Below, piece after piece: positions 9,159-18,311 of a stretch of DNA of 41,236 nucleotides. The notes under the pieces are model-generated. The model was not told where the DNA came from. It made no database searches and was given only the letters and a program-made list of their open reading frames with translations. Position 1 is the stretch's first letter; each line of letters opens with the position of its first letter. A program made the position numbers and the translations under genes. Origin of the DNA: Planctomycetaceae bacterium (GTDB taxonomy: Bacteria; Planctomycetota; Planctomycetia; Pirellulales; Lacipirellulaceae); NCBI GenBank assembly GCA_002713555.1, contig PATG01000047.1, positions 10,631 through 51,866 of the forward strand. The letters run 5' to 3'.

Positions 9159-9673
9159 TCTTCTTCCAAACACCTATTCTCTTAGCGCAGGCGATACACC
9201 CGCTTGTGCATCTCAATGCCACACTCAATGGACTCGCTACAATCTTGCTGATTAGCGGTTACGTGTTGATCAAAAGACGTCGACCGCATGCACATGGTCG
9301 GGTCATGCTTTCTGCCTTTTTGGTGTCGTGTTTGTTTCTGCTGAGCTACCTGATTTACCATTTTGTGATTCTGGAAGGTGGAAGCGTCAAATTTACACAT
9401 CCGGGTGCAATACGAACGATCTATTTGACCATCCTGATAACCCACATCGTGTTGGCAGCGGTTGTGCCCTTTTTGGCCATGGCGACAATCTACTATGCCC
9501 TGATTGGGACCGGCATGTGGAAAACCGACAGGTCGTTAGGAGACCTGAGCCAGATGCTGGCCAGACATCGTAGACTGGCACGCTGGACGTTCCCCATCTG
9601 GATTTATGTGTCAATTACGGGTGTTGTCGTCTACGTGATGCTATATCACATCTGGCCACCCACGGCAGTCTGA
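9155..9673 (+). CDS. DUF420 family membrane protein, CtaM-like
   Basis: A 172-residue membrane protein with about five helices. Conserved histidines lie at helix ends: HPLVHLNATLN near the start, the YHF after helix 2, the FTHPGAIR loop, LITHIVLA, and a final YHIWPP. This pattern is that of DUF420, whose Gram-positive members (CtaM) are needed to make functional heme A-containing oxidases. Here it is coupled by an ATGA overlap to the SCO gene, which supports the same assembly role. The symbol ctaM is not given because function in this phylum is inferred from family and context only. Confidence 0.88.
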   Translation: MIFFQTPILLAQAIHPLVHLNATLNGLATILLISGYVLIKRRRPHAHGRVMLSAFLVSCLFLLSYLIYHFVILEGGSVKFTHPGAIRTIYLTILITHIVLAAVVPFLAMATIYYALIGTGMWKTDRSLGDLSQMLARHRRLARWTFPIWIYVSITGVVVYVMLYHIWPPTAV

Positions 9674-9700
9674 TCTAGAATGAGCTGCTGGAGGATTCGC

Positions 9701-9994
9701 ATGAGACCCATTATTCAGATAGCCCTGATAGGTGCAGTTTGTCTGGCCGCTCTCTCAGTGGCGTCAGTCCTGCAGGCATGCCCTACTTGCAAAGACGGTA
9801 TCGCCGGTAACGACCCGGTCTCTCAAGCAACGGCTTCCGGCTATTTTTACAGCATACTGTTCATGATGGCGATGCCGTTCGTAATCATTGGTACTTTTGG
9901 AAGTGCGGCCTATCTATCCATCCGCCGGGCACGTGAATCACAGGCAAAGCTTCGTGGCGAAAGGGCCGAAGCTTGCACCGATGTGGATCCTTAA
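9701..9994 (+). CDS. small membrane protein with N-terminal signal and CPTC motif
   Basis: I do not recognise a named family. From ATG 9701 the protein has 97 residues: a signal/anchor helix (IIQIALIGAVCLAALSVASV), then ACPTCKDG right after the predicted membrane exit, then a second helix (FYSILFMMAMPFVIIGTFG) and a short basic, charged tail. GGAGG lies 6 bases before the ATG, deciding this start over an in-frame ATG at 9680. The CXXC placed outside the membrane could bind a metal or act in thiol exchange, which would suit an oxidase assembly operon; that is inference. It follows the DUF420 gene by 27 bases. Confidence 0.75.
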   Translation: MRPIIQIALIGAVCLAALSVASVLQACPTCKDGIAGNDPVSQATASGYFYSILFMMAMPFVIIGTFGSAAYLSIRRARESQAKLRGERAEACTDVDP

Positions 9995-10321
9995 TTCCAA
10001 AAGAATGGGAGGCTTTCGCTCTGGTTTTTGAAACTATTTGTTCCTCCAGGGGTTCAATTTACCAGGGAGATAGCCACATCGCACCATTCATTGTTTCGTG
10101 CTTTATTAGGGGTGTATGTCATGCATGCGATTCAGCACTGGTTGACATAGCAATTCATCGCCTTGATGTTCCCAGTTTTGGTATGCCCGCTCTACTGAGC
10201 CGGTTTGCAAAACGTCCTCCTTTGAAAAGTCCGCAGAGTCAATAGATTGTTTGTGCAGATTGCTAAAGGCATCAGCAGGCACTGCCTTGTCAGGGGGGCA
10301 TTTTAGGGGTAGGTTGCCCAC
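9995..10321. other. 327-bp intergenic stretch without supported gene
   Basis: One open frame of 90 residues crosses here on the + strand (9973-10245), but it overlaps the end of the preceding gene, has no ribosome binding site and resembles nothing known, so it is left out. The end of the stretch carries the ribosome binding site AGGGGTAGG of the next small gene. No convincing terminator was seen. Confidence 0.5.
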
Positions 10322-10489
10322 ATGCACACTCTCGCAAGATTTCTGCAATTGGTTGGTTTGGCAATTCCGCCCCTGGCGATGGTTGCTCAACTCAATGGAG
10401 ACATCTTGACAGGCCCGATGTTGCAATTTCTTTGTGTTGCGGTGGGGGTTTTTGTGCTGGGTTATGCATTGCAAAGATATATGGGCTAG
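10322..10489 (+). CDS. small hydrophobic protein, 55 residues, end of cox operon
   Basis: A short gene: ATG 10322 to TAG 10487-10489. AGGGGTAGG at 10305-10313 lies 8 bases before the ATG, a strong ribosome binding site. The protein begins MHTLARFLQLVGLAIPPLAM, continues VAQLNGD, and ends with a second hydrophobic helix (LQFLCVAVGVFVLGYALQRY). Two helices with a short polar turn suggest a hairpin in the membrane. I recall similar small proteins in planctomycetes but cannot name a family or function. It may belong to the cox operon or be separate, since 327 bases lie between. Confidence 0.6.
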   Translation: MHTLARFLQLVGLAIPPLAMVAQLNGDILTGPMLQFLCVAVGVFVLGYALQRYMG

Positions 10490-10570
10490 GAAAAATGTTG
10501 AAATAGATTCACGCGAATTGTTATCTGGTCCTGGTTTGACGGCCTATCCTATGTCCCTTCTCTCCTTCTG

Positions 10571-10885
10571 TCACATCCAACTTGTTGCAGCCCTGCTAGT
10601 AGGGAAGAGTAGCTTGGGGGTGGGGGCAGCCGAGCCTTTGCACACATGGAAGGCGACACCCGTACGAGTATTTGCAGTGCATGGTAGCCAGCAGCATTTG
10701 TTGGTCTTATGGCGAAAGATTAAGCAGACGAGTGTGCCTACCACCAGTTCAGTAAGCAGCGAAACAAATCCCACCCAATCGAAGGGCTCCAGGCCCATGG
10801 CCTCTGGAGCTGCGTTTTCAACGGCCGTTGCCGAATTGGCATTTCCTAGCGAGACTAAAAACAGGCTCCCTTGCCAGAAACGCAT
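10571..10885 (-). CDS. possible small single-pass membrane protein
   Basis: Unrecognised and uncertain. The 104-residue frame starts 17 bases after the stop of the aldolase gene on the same strand, with a weak GGA element before its ATG, so it could be co-transcribed. It shows an N-terminal hydrophobic patch (FWQGSLFLVSLG), one clear helix (WVGFVSLLTELVVGTLVCLIF) followed by positive residues (RHKTNK) and a Cys-rich stretch (CCWLPC). The opposite strand also has an open frame across the same bases, so one of the two is a shadow; operon position and the helix with its positive flank make me favour this one. Confidence 0.35.
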   Translation of the reverse strand: MRFWQGSLFLVSLGNANSATAVENAAPEAMGLEPFDWVGFVSLLTELVVGTLVCLIFRHKTNKCCWLPCTANTRTGVAFHVCKGSAAPTPKLLFPTSRAATSWM

Positions 10886-10902
10886 TGCTATCCGGTGACT
10901 TC

Positions 10903-11664
10903 CTATTGGATACCCTTGACTGCAGCCATTTTGCTTTCCAATTCGTTTCGGCAGCCTAAGAAGTCACCAGACGCAACCAGAAATTGTGCCCCCTGATTTC
11001 GCCGTGTTTTAAAGATTTCAGCGTTTAAGGCAGGGCACCCCCATGGGATACCGGCTTTCGAACAGGCAACTTGAACGCGCTGAAAAGCCTCATCCAGCGA
11101 CATTTCATTGGTTTGGCCCAAGCGCATACCAAGATCTCCTGGGCCAATAAAAATCAAGTCAATACCATCCACTGCGACAATGGCGTCTATATTTTGAACA
11201 GCCTGGAGGGTTTCGATTTGGACCGCCAGAAATGTTTCACGGTTTGCCCATTCGATGTACGTGTCCGTTTCATGCATATTGTAGTCTGCATCCAAACCCG
11301 CATTATCGATGCCTCGATCACCAAGAGGAGGGAATTTTGTAGCTTGAACTAATGATTTGGCTTCTTCTGCAGTCGAAACGTGTGGAATCAAGAGTCCCGC
11401 AGCGCCTTCCTCGAGATAGCGGTACAAGGCTATTTTTTCTCGAGTTGGGGGACGTACGAGTATGTCGATGTCGTGCAAGTGGGAATAAGCCAGTAGGGCT
11501 TGAACTTGTGACGTGGACATATCCCTGTGTTCCAGGTCGAGCCAAATACAATCGTAAGCATTGAGAGCAGCCTGATGAACAAATGCAGGGATGTAGTGTC
11601 CAAGACATGCCGTGTATGCGATGTTTCCGTCGCGTAGTCGTTGGAGTGATTTGCTTTTTCGCAT
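10903..11664 (-). CDS. HpcH/HpaI family aldolase (2-oxo-3-deoxy acid type)
   Basis: Class II, divalent-metal aldolases of this family cleave 2-keto-3-deoxy acids, for example 4-hydroxy-2-oxoheptanedioate or 2-dehydro-3-deoxy-glucarate, to pyruvate and an aldehyde. From the chosen ATG (11662-11664) it has 253 residues, the usual length. Family motifs in order are WLDLEHRDMS, the Arg in LVRPPTREKIALYRYL, GAAGLLIPHVSTAEEAKSLV, PPLGDRG, the metal-site glutamate in VQIETLQAVQNID and GIDLIFIGPGDLGMRLG. An ATG at 11740-11742 is in frame but adds 26 residues not expected in the family. The physiological substrate cannot be read. It stands alone, divergent from secA. Confidence 0.88.
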   Translation of the reverse strand: MRKSKSLQRLRDGNIAYTACLGHYIPAFVHQAALNAYDCIWLDLEHRDMSTSQVQALLAYSHLHDIDILVRPPTREKIALYRYLEEGAAGLLIPHVSTAEEAKSLVQATKFPPLGDRGIDNAGLDADYNMHETDTYIEWANRETFLAVQIETLQAVQNIDAIVAVDGIDLIFIGPGDLGMRLGQTNEMSLDEAFQRVQVACSKAGIPWGCPALNAEIFKTRRNQGAQFLVASGDFLGCRNELESKMAAVKGIQ

Positions 11665-12072
11665 GGGGGTCTCTTGGTTAAGCTGAGCTGTAAGCCGGTC
11701 GAAGTGAGGTCGCATTCTACCACTGAGACCCGTTCTCGCCATCGCTGCGCGAAAGAGGGGATACCCAAACGGAGGAATTGACCGAACTCCCCAAGTTATA
11801 CGGTCCCCAGGATTAAGGAGCGGATTCAGAATAGTCGGTCAGCAATCCTCTGGGGATGGGCTGCTGGCAGTATTATGGTGGCCCTAAGTCACTTCAGGGC
11901 ATGTACTTACAGAGCAAGCGGTGGCTTGGACGCATCTTGACCTCAGTGCAGAATCGCAATAAACTTTTTGCTGCGAAGATGTTACGCAAATTCCCCATTT
12001 TCGATGGGCAGGTGCCAAGCGGAATTTGTAGCGGTGCGCAAAGATACCGCGATTCTCAAGCCAGAGTGCAAG
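11665..12072. other. 408-bp divergent intergenic region between aldolase and secA
   Basis: No gene is supported here. In-frame codons continue upstream of secA to about 11968 but lack similarity and a ribosome binding site. An imperfect inverted repeat is present: TCCCCAGGATT at 11804-11814 and AATCCTCTGGGGA at 11844-11856, which pair over 11 bp with a 2-base bulge. It could be a promoter-region structure or leader hairpin for either gene. Confidence 0.5.
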
Positions 12073-15000
12073 ATGGAAGTTTTAGCAAGAATTTGGGAAA
12101 TCCTGAGTGGATTCGGTAACGGTATTCTTGGCCGTTTCGAACGGGGAATTACGGTCTTATTTGGCTCGGCGAATGCACGTTTTTTGAAGCGGTTGCAACC
12201 GAAGGTCGATGCGATTAATGCGCTGGAGCCAATCTATCAAGAGCTTAGCTCGGAAGCGTTGTCTGCCAAGACGGATGAGTTTCGTCAACGACTGGATGCA
12301 GGTGAAACTGTTGATGATTTGCTCGTCGAAGCATTCGCCCTTTGTCGTGAGGCGGGCCAGCGATACTTAGGCATGCGGCACTATGATGTACAGCTTATTG
12401 GTGGCATGATCTTACACGAAGGTAATATCGCCGAAATGGTGACAGGTGAAGGAAAAACACTTGTCGCTACTTTGCCTGCGTATTTGAACGCAATTGAAGG
12501 CAAGGGCGTGCATGTTATTACGGTAAATGATTATTTGGCACGTCGGGACATGGAGTGGATGGCACCGCTCTACCAAGGTCTGGGCCTCACAGTTGGAGCC
12601 ATCTGGTCAGGCATGGAACCAGACGAGCGCCAACAAGCTTATGCTTGTAATATTACCTATGGTACCAATAACGAATTTGGGTTTGACTACCTGCGCGACA
12701 ATATGAAGCAGGCTGCGCAGGATGATGAGAATTATCCTAAGCACCAGCAGCAAGTTCAAGGCAAGCTGCACTATGCAATTGTTGACGAAGTGGACAATAT
12801 TCTCATCGACGAAGCACGGACTCCGCTGATTATTTCGGGACCGGCGCGTGATGATACGACCAAATATGTCAAAGCAGATAAAATTGCGCGTCAGCTTAAA
12901 GCCAACGTGCATTTCGAAGTCAAAGAAAAAGAGCATTCCGCCAATCTTACCGACGAAGGTATTCGGGCCGCCGAAAAATTAGCCGGTGTGGAAAGCTTTT
13001 ATACAGCGGGCAATATGCAATGGCCCCATTTGATCGACAACTCTCTCAAGGCCCACCATCTTTACAAGTTGGATGTGAATTACGTTATCCAGGGCGGCAA
13101 AATCATTATTGTCGACGAGTTTACAGGTCGTCTGATGGATGGCCGGCAGTGGAGCGACGGATTGCATCAGGCCGTGGAGGCCAAAGAAGGAGTTCAGGTT
13201 AAAGAAGAGAATCAAACGCTTGCTACAATCACACTGCAAAACTACTTTAAACTCTACAAAAAAATATCGGGTATGACCGGTACGGCACTCACAGAAGCGG
13301 GTGAGTTCTGGAAGATTTATCAATTGGATGTGATTGGCGTACCCACAAATCGCGAGATGCAACGGTTAGAGTACGCAGATGCCATTTTCCGGACAGAACG
13401 AGAGAAGTATGTAGCAATTGCCGAAGAAATCGAGCGACTCAGTAAGTATTCGACTGTCATGCTGGATAATGGCAATGAAGTTGTTGGCAAAATTGTCAAC
13501 CAGGACGATCAATCCATAACACTCGAAATTGTTGACACACGCAAGCAAGAGACATTTTCGAGAGACCAAATCAGTTCGCTGCAAGAGCCCGGGCGCCCGA
13601 TCTTGGTAGGTACCGTCTCCATCGAAAAGAGCGAACGCCTGGCAAGCCTGCTAAACAAAAGAGGAATTCAGCACGAGGTACTCAATGCCAAGCAGCACAA
13701 GCGCGAAGCAGAAATTGTTGCTCAGGCTGGAAGACGCAAGGCAGTAACCATTGCTACCAATATGGCAGGCCGCGGTACGGATATCGTTCTCGGTGGCAAC
13801 CCCGAAACGATGGCCTGGGCCCAATTGCAGGATAAGTACCCCACTCGACTCGAGGTTCCCCAGGAAGAATGGGATCAGCTTGTGGCCCAGATCGATCGTC
13901 GTGAAAAGATGAAAGAGCAGGGCGAAGAAGTCAAGGCGATTGGGGGCTTGCATATCATCGGTACAGAACGTCACGAATCGCGACGTATCGATTTGCAACT
14001 TCGAGGTCGCTGCGGTCGTCAGGGCGATCCGGGTAGCAGTCGCTTCTTTTTGTCATTGGAAGATGACTTAATGCGCATCTTTGCCGGTGAGTGGGTCAAA
14101 AATATTCTGACCCGTCTGGGTATGCAAGAGGGCGAAGCAATCGAAAGCAAACTGGTAACGCGACGTATCGAAGGAGCTCAAAAGAAGGTCGAAGAAAAGA
14201 ACTTCGAAATTCGCAAAAACTTGCTTGAGTACGATGAAGTGATGGACGAACAGCGCAAGCGAGTTTACGGTTATCGCCAGCGGGTGCTCGACGGGGCGAA
14301 TTGTCGCGATTTAATCATGGAGATGATTGGCGAGCAGCTCGACGAGTACCTACAAACGTTTTTGGATACGGACTACGGGACCGATTCATTTGCAGCTGCT
14401 GCGAGTGGCCTCCTCAATGTCCAACTCGAACCACGGGACTTCCGCCGTACAAGTTGGGGAGATGCCGAGCGGCTTGCGCGCGATGAAGCCTATCGATTGG
14501 CCGAATCGAATGTGCACGATGCGATCGAAGAAAATCTGCCGAGTGAAGAGGAACCCTCAGAATGGAACTGGCAGGCATTGGCCAAATGGTCTGCCCAGCG
14601 CTGGAATACCAACTATCGCGACCGAGACCTCAAAAAAATTGGCCACGATAATCTTGCAGAAGTATTGATTCAAGATGCGCACAAAGCAATCGAGAAGATT
14701 GAGCTGCAAGAATGCGAAAGAATGTTGGAACCCGATTTCAGTGTGAAGACCGCTAGTGCATGGTTGCATAATAAATTTGGTATTGAATTAGCTCCCGATG
14801 AAGTTGCTGACCTGGAGCCGCATGAGTTTATTTCGCTTGCTCATCAAAGAGCACAGGAGGCCTATGATGCACGTGAGTCAGAATTCCCCGTCCTGGCAGG
14901 GCTGCTTAGATTTACGTCTCGTGATCGAAGTGGCAACAAACATGGCTTTCAGCGTGAGGAGTTGATCGAGTGGGCTAATCGGCGTTTTGGTATCAGCCTG

Positions 15001-15765
15001 TCGTTGGACGATTTGCGCAATAAACAACAAGATGAAGTTCGTCAGCTATTGTTGGAGTACAGCCGAGAGAACAACGTTCGGGCAAATCAGATTGCTGCCG
15101 AAGCACACCAGCGCGTGGCGGCCCTGTTTTCGGAGTCAGGCAATTCGGTCACTTTAGGCAGGGCGACGGGCAATAATGGCAAGCTCGATGATCTGAGCAA
15201 TTGGCTCAATGAGACATGCGCCTGTGATGTGACTAGCGCGGAGCTTGCCAAACTGGATTTAGAAGCAGCTCAGCAACGGGTTTCGCAGATGGTCGAAAAT
15301 CGTTACCGGCCTGAAATGCGACGCATGGAGCGGGCCCTGCTACTTCAGATTTTGGATCAAGGGTGGAAAGAGCATCTACTCACTATGGATCATCTCCGGT
15401 CCAGTGTAGGGTTGCGTGGCTATGCACAAGTTGATCCCAAGGTCGAGTACAAGCGCGAAGGCATGCGCATGTTCGAGCAAATGTGGAGCTCTGTGGCCAG
15501 CTATGTAACTGACTTGATTTTCAAGATGGAACAACTGGACGAAGGTTTTGTGGGCAGCACATGGGTCGAGACCTCAGCAGTTCATGAAGAAGCACCGAAC
15601 ACCTCGGAGATTGCTCAACAACAACAGGCAGCCATTCAGGGAACTGAGGCACAGCAAAAGATTGAGCCAATACGAAATAGGACCGAAAAAGTTGGGCGCA
15701 ATCAACCTTGTCCATGTGGAAGCGGCAAGAAGTACAAGCAGTGTTGCGGGAAGGTATCGGGGTAG
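12073..15765 (+). CDS. secA: preprotein translocase ATPase SecA, enlarged planctomycete form
   Basis: SecA pushes secretory preproteins through SecYEG using ATP. With 1230 residues it is far longer than E. coli SecA (901). Walker A is VTGEGKT (K128), the DEAD-type box is DEVDN at 238-242 with [12 protein letters not shown] after it, NBD2 shows [15 protein letters not shown] and [16 protein letters not shown], and the tail ends in the zinc-binding [13 protein letters not shown] (C1213-C1225). Extra material lies at about residues 457-506 between NBD1 and NBD2, and at about 830-1080, where a W-x(4)-F unit recurs within the helical scaffold/wing region. The start at ATG 12073 gives the expected start of the protein ([13 protein letters not shown] near residue 22); the ribosome binding site is weak. 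Confidence 0.97.
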   Translation: MEVLARIWEILSGFGNGILGRFERGITVLFGSANARFLKRLQPKVDAINALEPIYQELSSEALSAKTDEFRQRLDAGETVDDLLVEAFALCREAGQRYLGMRHYDVQLIGGMILHEGNIAEMVTGEGKTLVATLPAYLNAIEGKGVHVITVNDYLARRDMEWMAPLYQGLGLTVGAIWSGMEPDERQQAYACNITYGTNNEFGFDYLRDNMKQAAQDDENYPKHQQQVQGKLHYAIVDEVDNILIDEARTPLIISGPARDDTTKYVKADKIARQLKANVHFEVKEKEHSANLTDEGIRAAEKLAGVESFYTAGNMQWPHLIDNSLKAHHLYKLDVNYVIQGGKIIIVDEFTGRLMDGRQWSDGLHQAVEAKEGVQVKEENQTLATITLQNYFKLYKKISGMTGTALTEAGEFWKIYQLDVIGVPTNREMQRLEYADAIFRTEREKYVAIAEEIERLSKYSTVMLDNGNEVVGKIVNQDDQSITLEIVDTRKQETFSRDQISSLQEPGRPILVGTVSIEKSERLASLLNKRGIQHEVLNAKQHKREAEIVAQAGRRKAVTIATNMAGRGTDIVLGGNPETMAWAQLQDKYPTRLEVPQEEWDQLVAQIDRREKMKEQGEEVKAIGGLHIIGTERHESRRIDLQLRGRCGRQGDPGSSRFFLSLEDDLMRIFAGEWVKNILTRLGMQEGEAIESKLVTRRIEGAQKKVEEKNFEIRKNLLEYDEVMDEQRKRVYGYRQRVLDGANCRDLIMEMIGEQLDEYLQTFLDTDYGTDSFAAAASGLLNVQLEPRDFRRTSWGDAERLARDEAYRLAESNVHDAIEENLPSEEEPSEWNWQALAKWSAQRWNTNYRDRDLKKIGHDNLAEVLIQDAHKAIEKIELQECERMLEPDFSVKTASAWLHNKFGIELAPDEVADLEPHEFISLAHQRAQEAYDARESEFPVLAGLLRFTSRDRSGNKHGFQREELIEWANRRFGISLSLDDLRNKQQDEVRQLLLEYSRENNVRANQIAAEAHQRVAALFSESGNSVTLGRATGNNGKLDDLSNWLNETCACDVTSAELAKLDLEAAQQRVSQMVENRYRPEMRRMERALLLQILDQGWKEHLLTMDHLRSSVGLRGYAQVDPKVEYKREGMRMFEQMWSSVASYVTDLIFKMEQLDEGFVGSTWVETSAVHEEAPNTSEIAQQQQAAIQGTEAQQKIEPIRNRTEKVGRNQPCPCGSGKKYKQCCGKVSG

Positions 15766-15835
15766 GTGGTATTGTGCCACCTGAAGCCAGAAACAGGTCC
15801 GTCACGACAGCTCAAAAGAGGGAAGGGAATCCCAC

Positions 15836-17179
15836 TTGTCTCAACTATTTGCATGGTTGCTGAATGCTCTCTACCTGAGCGCAATTCTTTTGGCTCTGCC
15901 GTGGCTCTTTTGGTCTGCCTGGCGACATGGTAAATACCGTGAAGGGTTTGCCGCCAAGTTTTGGGGGCAAGTTCCACTGCGTTTGGGAGACCGGCCATGT
16001 GTCTGGCTACACGCGGTAAGTGTTGGTGAGGTGAATCTGCTCAGCACATTGCTTGACGAATTCCGGCAATGCCGGCCGGATTGGGAAACGGCGATTTCGA
16101 CGACGACGAAAACGGGCTATGAACTGGCATTGAAAAAATATCCAGACCAGAGAGTATTTTATTGCCCACTGGATTTTAGTTGGGCAACCCGCCGTGCGAT
16201 GCGTCGATTGCGACCGGATTTGTTGGTGCTGGCCGAATTGGAACTTTGGCCAAATCTGATTCAATCCGCTCGCTCGCATGGTGCACGAGTAGCAATTGTC
16301 AATGGTCGATTAAGCGACAACAGCGTACGCGGCTATCAACGAATACGGCCCTTTGTCGCTCGGGTGCTGCAACAAATTACGTTCATTACGGCTCAGAACC
16401 AAGAGTCAGCAGATCGTTTTTGTCAGTTGGGTGCGAATCCTGAATCTGTCCACGCAGTAGGATCGCTAAAATTTGATGGCGCACAAATCAATCGAGATAA
16501 TGAGCAGACACGCCATTTGCGCACCCTGGCTGGTCTTCATGCAAATGATATGGTCTTGCTCGCTGGCAGTACCCAGGATCCAGAAGAATCCTACTCTATT
16601 CGTATTTTTCAGAAACTGCACCCATTGTATCCGCGACTAAAACTGATACTCGTACCACGGCACCCGCAGCGCTTTGAGGAAGTCGCATCCTTGCTTAAGC
16701 AATCGGGACTGTCTTGGATACGTAGGTCCGCTTTGGAAGCAAAAAATTCCTCATCCCAAAAAACGCATGCTGTGATACTTGTGGATACCATTGGTGAATT
16801 GGGTGCCTGGTGGGGAACAGCCACGATTGGTTTTGTGGGAGGTAGCTTTGGAAGCCGAGGTGGGCAAAACATGCTGGAACCTGCAGCCTACGGTGTGGCG
16901 ACTTGCTTTGGTCCCAACACGTGGAATTTTCGCGACATGGTCTCGCAGTTGCTTAAAGCAGGGGGAGCGCAAGTTGTCAACGACCAGATTGAATTTGAAC
17001 AATTTGTCCGCCATGCGCTTGAAGACCCTCAGTGGGCAGAAGAGCTGGGGCAGAAGGCTCGTGATTTGGTCCTTACCCAACAGGGGGCAACCCAGCGGAC
17101 CGTAAAGATGCTGTTGCCACGCCTTGAGGCTGAGAGAAAAACATCTCCCTCTTGCCAACTTAGGAAAGGGGCAGCGTAG
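15836..17179 (+). CDS. waaA: 3-deoxy-D-manno-octulosonic acid (Kdo) transferase
   Basis: This membrane-bound GT-B glycosyltransferase moves Kdo from CMP-Kdo to lipid A precursor on the cytoplasmic face of the inner membrane. The 447 residues start with a hydrophobic anchor (LLNALYLSAILLALPWLFW). Family motifs are WLHAVSVGEV, which holds the likely catalytic Glu, then STTTKTGYELA, LRPDLLVLAELELWPNLI, GSLKFDGAQ, LAGSTQDPEE and GGSFGSRGGQNMLEPAAYG. The start is TTG 15836: GAGGGAAGGG lies about 8 bases upstream and there is no suitable ATG. It implies an LPS-type outer membrane. It starts 71 bases after secA, possibly in the same transcript. Confidence 0.94.
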   Translation: MSQLFAWLLNALYLSAILLALPWLFWSAWRHGKYREGFAAKFWGQVPLRLGDRPCVWLHAVSVGEVNLLSTLLDEFRQCRPDWETAISTTTKTGYELALKKYPDQRVFYCPLDFSWATRRAMRRLRPDLLVLAELELWPNLIQSARSHGARVAIVNGRLSDNSVRGYQRIRPFVARVLQQITFITAQNQESADRFCQLGANPESVHAVGSLKFDGAQINRDNEQTRHLRTLAGLHANDMVLLAGSTQDPEESYSIRIFQKLHPLYPRLKLILVPRHPQRFEEVASLLKQSGLSWIRRSALEAKNSSSQKTHAVILVDTIGELGAWWGTATIGFVGGSFGSRGGQNMLEPAAYGVATCFGPNTWNFRDMVSQLLKAGGAQVVNDQIEFEQFVRHALEDPQWAEELGQKARDLVLTQQGATQRTVKMLLPRLEAERKTSPSCQLRKGAA

Positions 17180-17236
17180 TCCTCGAGTAGCGGTTTGGAA
17201 AGGATGTGCGATTAGAAAAAGCAGGGTTCGCATCTT

Positions 17237-18100
17237 CTAGTTTGAATTGGCAAACTCTGAATCGTCCACTTTTTCATCGTCTTTTATGATGTGCTCATGG
17301 TCCTGGATGTGATCTGGGCAATAGCAGCATTGTCCCGAGCATTTTGAACAGTAACGAAATAGTGTTCGTGGGGAGTCGCTGGAATTGAGTCCACAGATCA
17401 GGCATTGATGGGTAAATTTCTGTGTGGCCGTCTTGGTCTTTCCTTGGAAACTACGCCGCCGTTGTCCCTGCTTTAAGTCACGCCAATGTTCGCGACCAAA
17501 AAAGAGTAGATAGTTGGATACGGACGCAACAATTAACATTCGGTCCATCCAGTCCCCTCGTAGGATCCCGTAGGCATAGGAAATCCACATGAGCAATGCC
17601 AGCCATTTGATCCGTATAGGCAAGATAAACATCAAGTTGATAACGAAATTTGGAAACAATCTTGCAAAGGCTAGAAAAACGGTTCCGTAGAGAAAAGCAT
17701 TGGATGCAATCATGTCCACACCTTGCGCCCAAGCCATAAATGTTGCCATAACATTTACCAAACAGCCAAGCAGAAGAAAGATATTGTAACGTGTGGTACC
17801 CCAGTCATTCTCGATGGAGGTTCCAAAGAGATGAAAGAGATACCATCCAAAAAAAGCAAATAGAAGTCCTGTATTTGGTGGCGCAAAAGGGAAGGACAGT
17901 AGTCGCCAGAATTCGCCTTCAATCACTTTAGAAGGAATCAGGTAGATGAGCGCCAACGGATCGTTGCCGCGATTCTGAGCCGCAAAAAGCATGCGCGCAA
18001 AATACAACACGACCTGTCCAGCAATGAGTATGCCAGTGAGGTTTGGAATTGCCCAAGGCCGCAGTCGTGCTTCTAGACGTTTTAGAAAGGGGCTCTTCAT
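17237..18100 (-). CDS. rhomboid-like membrane protein without protease residues, zinc-ribbon tail
   Basis: From ATG 18098-18100 the protein has 287 residues with about six helices between 21 and 205. GEFWRLLSFPFAP (62-74) resembles the L1 loop of rhomboids, and FLYGTVFLAFARLFPN matches the helix that normally starts GxSG. The nucleophile motif is absent (SNAFLYG) and no histidine stands in the last helix, so proteolysis is unlikely; a derlin- or iRhom-like binding role is inferred. A basic linker (209-226) leads to a Cys/His cluster: C233, C236, C251, C254, C258, C259, C261, H264, probably one or two zinc sites, then an acidic tail. An upstream ATG at 18160 is possible but gives a poor N-terminus. 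It is convergent with waaA. Confidence 0.72.
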   Translation of the reverse strand: MKSPFLKRLEARLRPWAIPNLTGILIAGQVVLYFARMLFAAQNRGNDPLALIYLIPSKVIEGEFWRLLSFPFAPPNTGLLFAFFGWYLFHLFGTSIENDWGTTRYNIFLLLGCLVNVMATFMAWAQGVDMIASNAFLYGTVFLAFARLFPNFVINLMFILPIRIKWLALLMWISYAYGILRGDWMDRMLIVASVSNYLLFFGREHWRDLKQGQRRRSFQGKTKTATQKFTHQCLICGLNSSDSPRTLFRYCSKCSGQCCYCPDHIQDHEHIIKDDEKVDDSEFANSN

Positions 18101-18311
18101 TAAAAACTCTTCACAAAGAACTGTGGCAGGTTGACCATGCGCGGATTGGCTGTGTTCCATGGGTAACCGCTGGGCTCCAAATGATCAATACGTAGCAGAC
18201 TGGATCGAGCAAAAAAGAGCCCATTATTTACATCACAGAAACCTTTCTGGACAGATCGTAAGACCGGTGCCACTGTGCGGAGGTGGCTGAGCGGTCTATA
18301 ATCGCTAACCT

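Noticed and set aside
10434..10898. A 154-residue + frame
   Set aside because: It overlaps the better supported 55-residue gene and has no ribosome binding site; the opposite strand looks more like coding sequence.
15764..15782. Hairpin AGGTGG-loop-CCACCT at the secA stop codon as a terminator
   Set aside because: It is a perfect 6-bp stem but no T-run follows and waaA begins 54 bases later, so termination is doubtful.
18279..18311. A functional tRNA-Ser gene
   Set aside because: Only the 5' third resembles a tRNA; the protein start at 18312 follows immediately and no T-arm (GTTCGA) is present.
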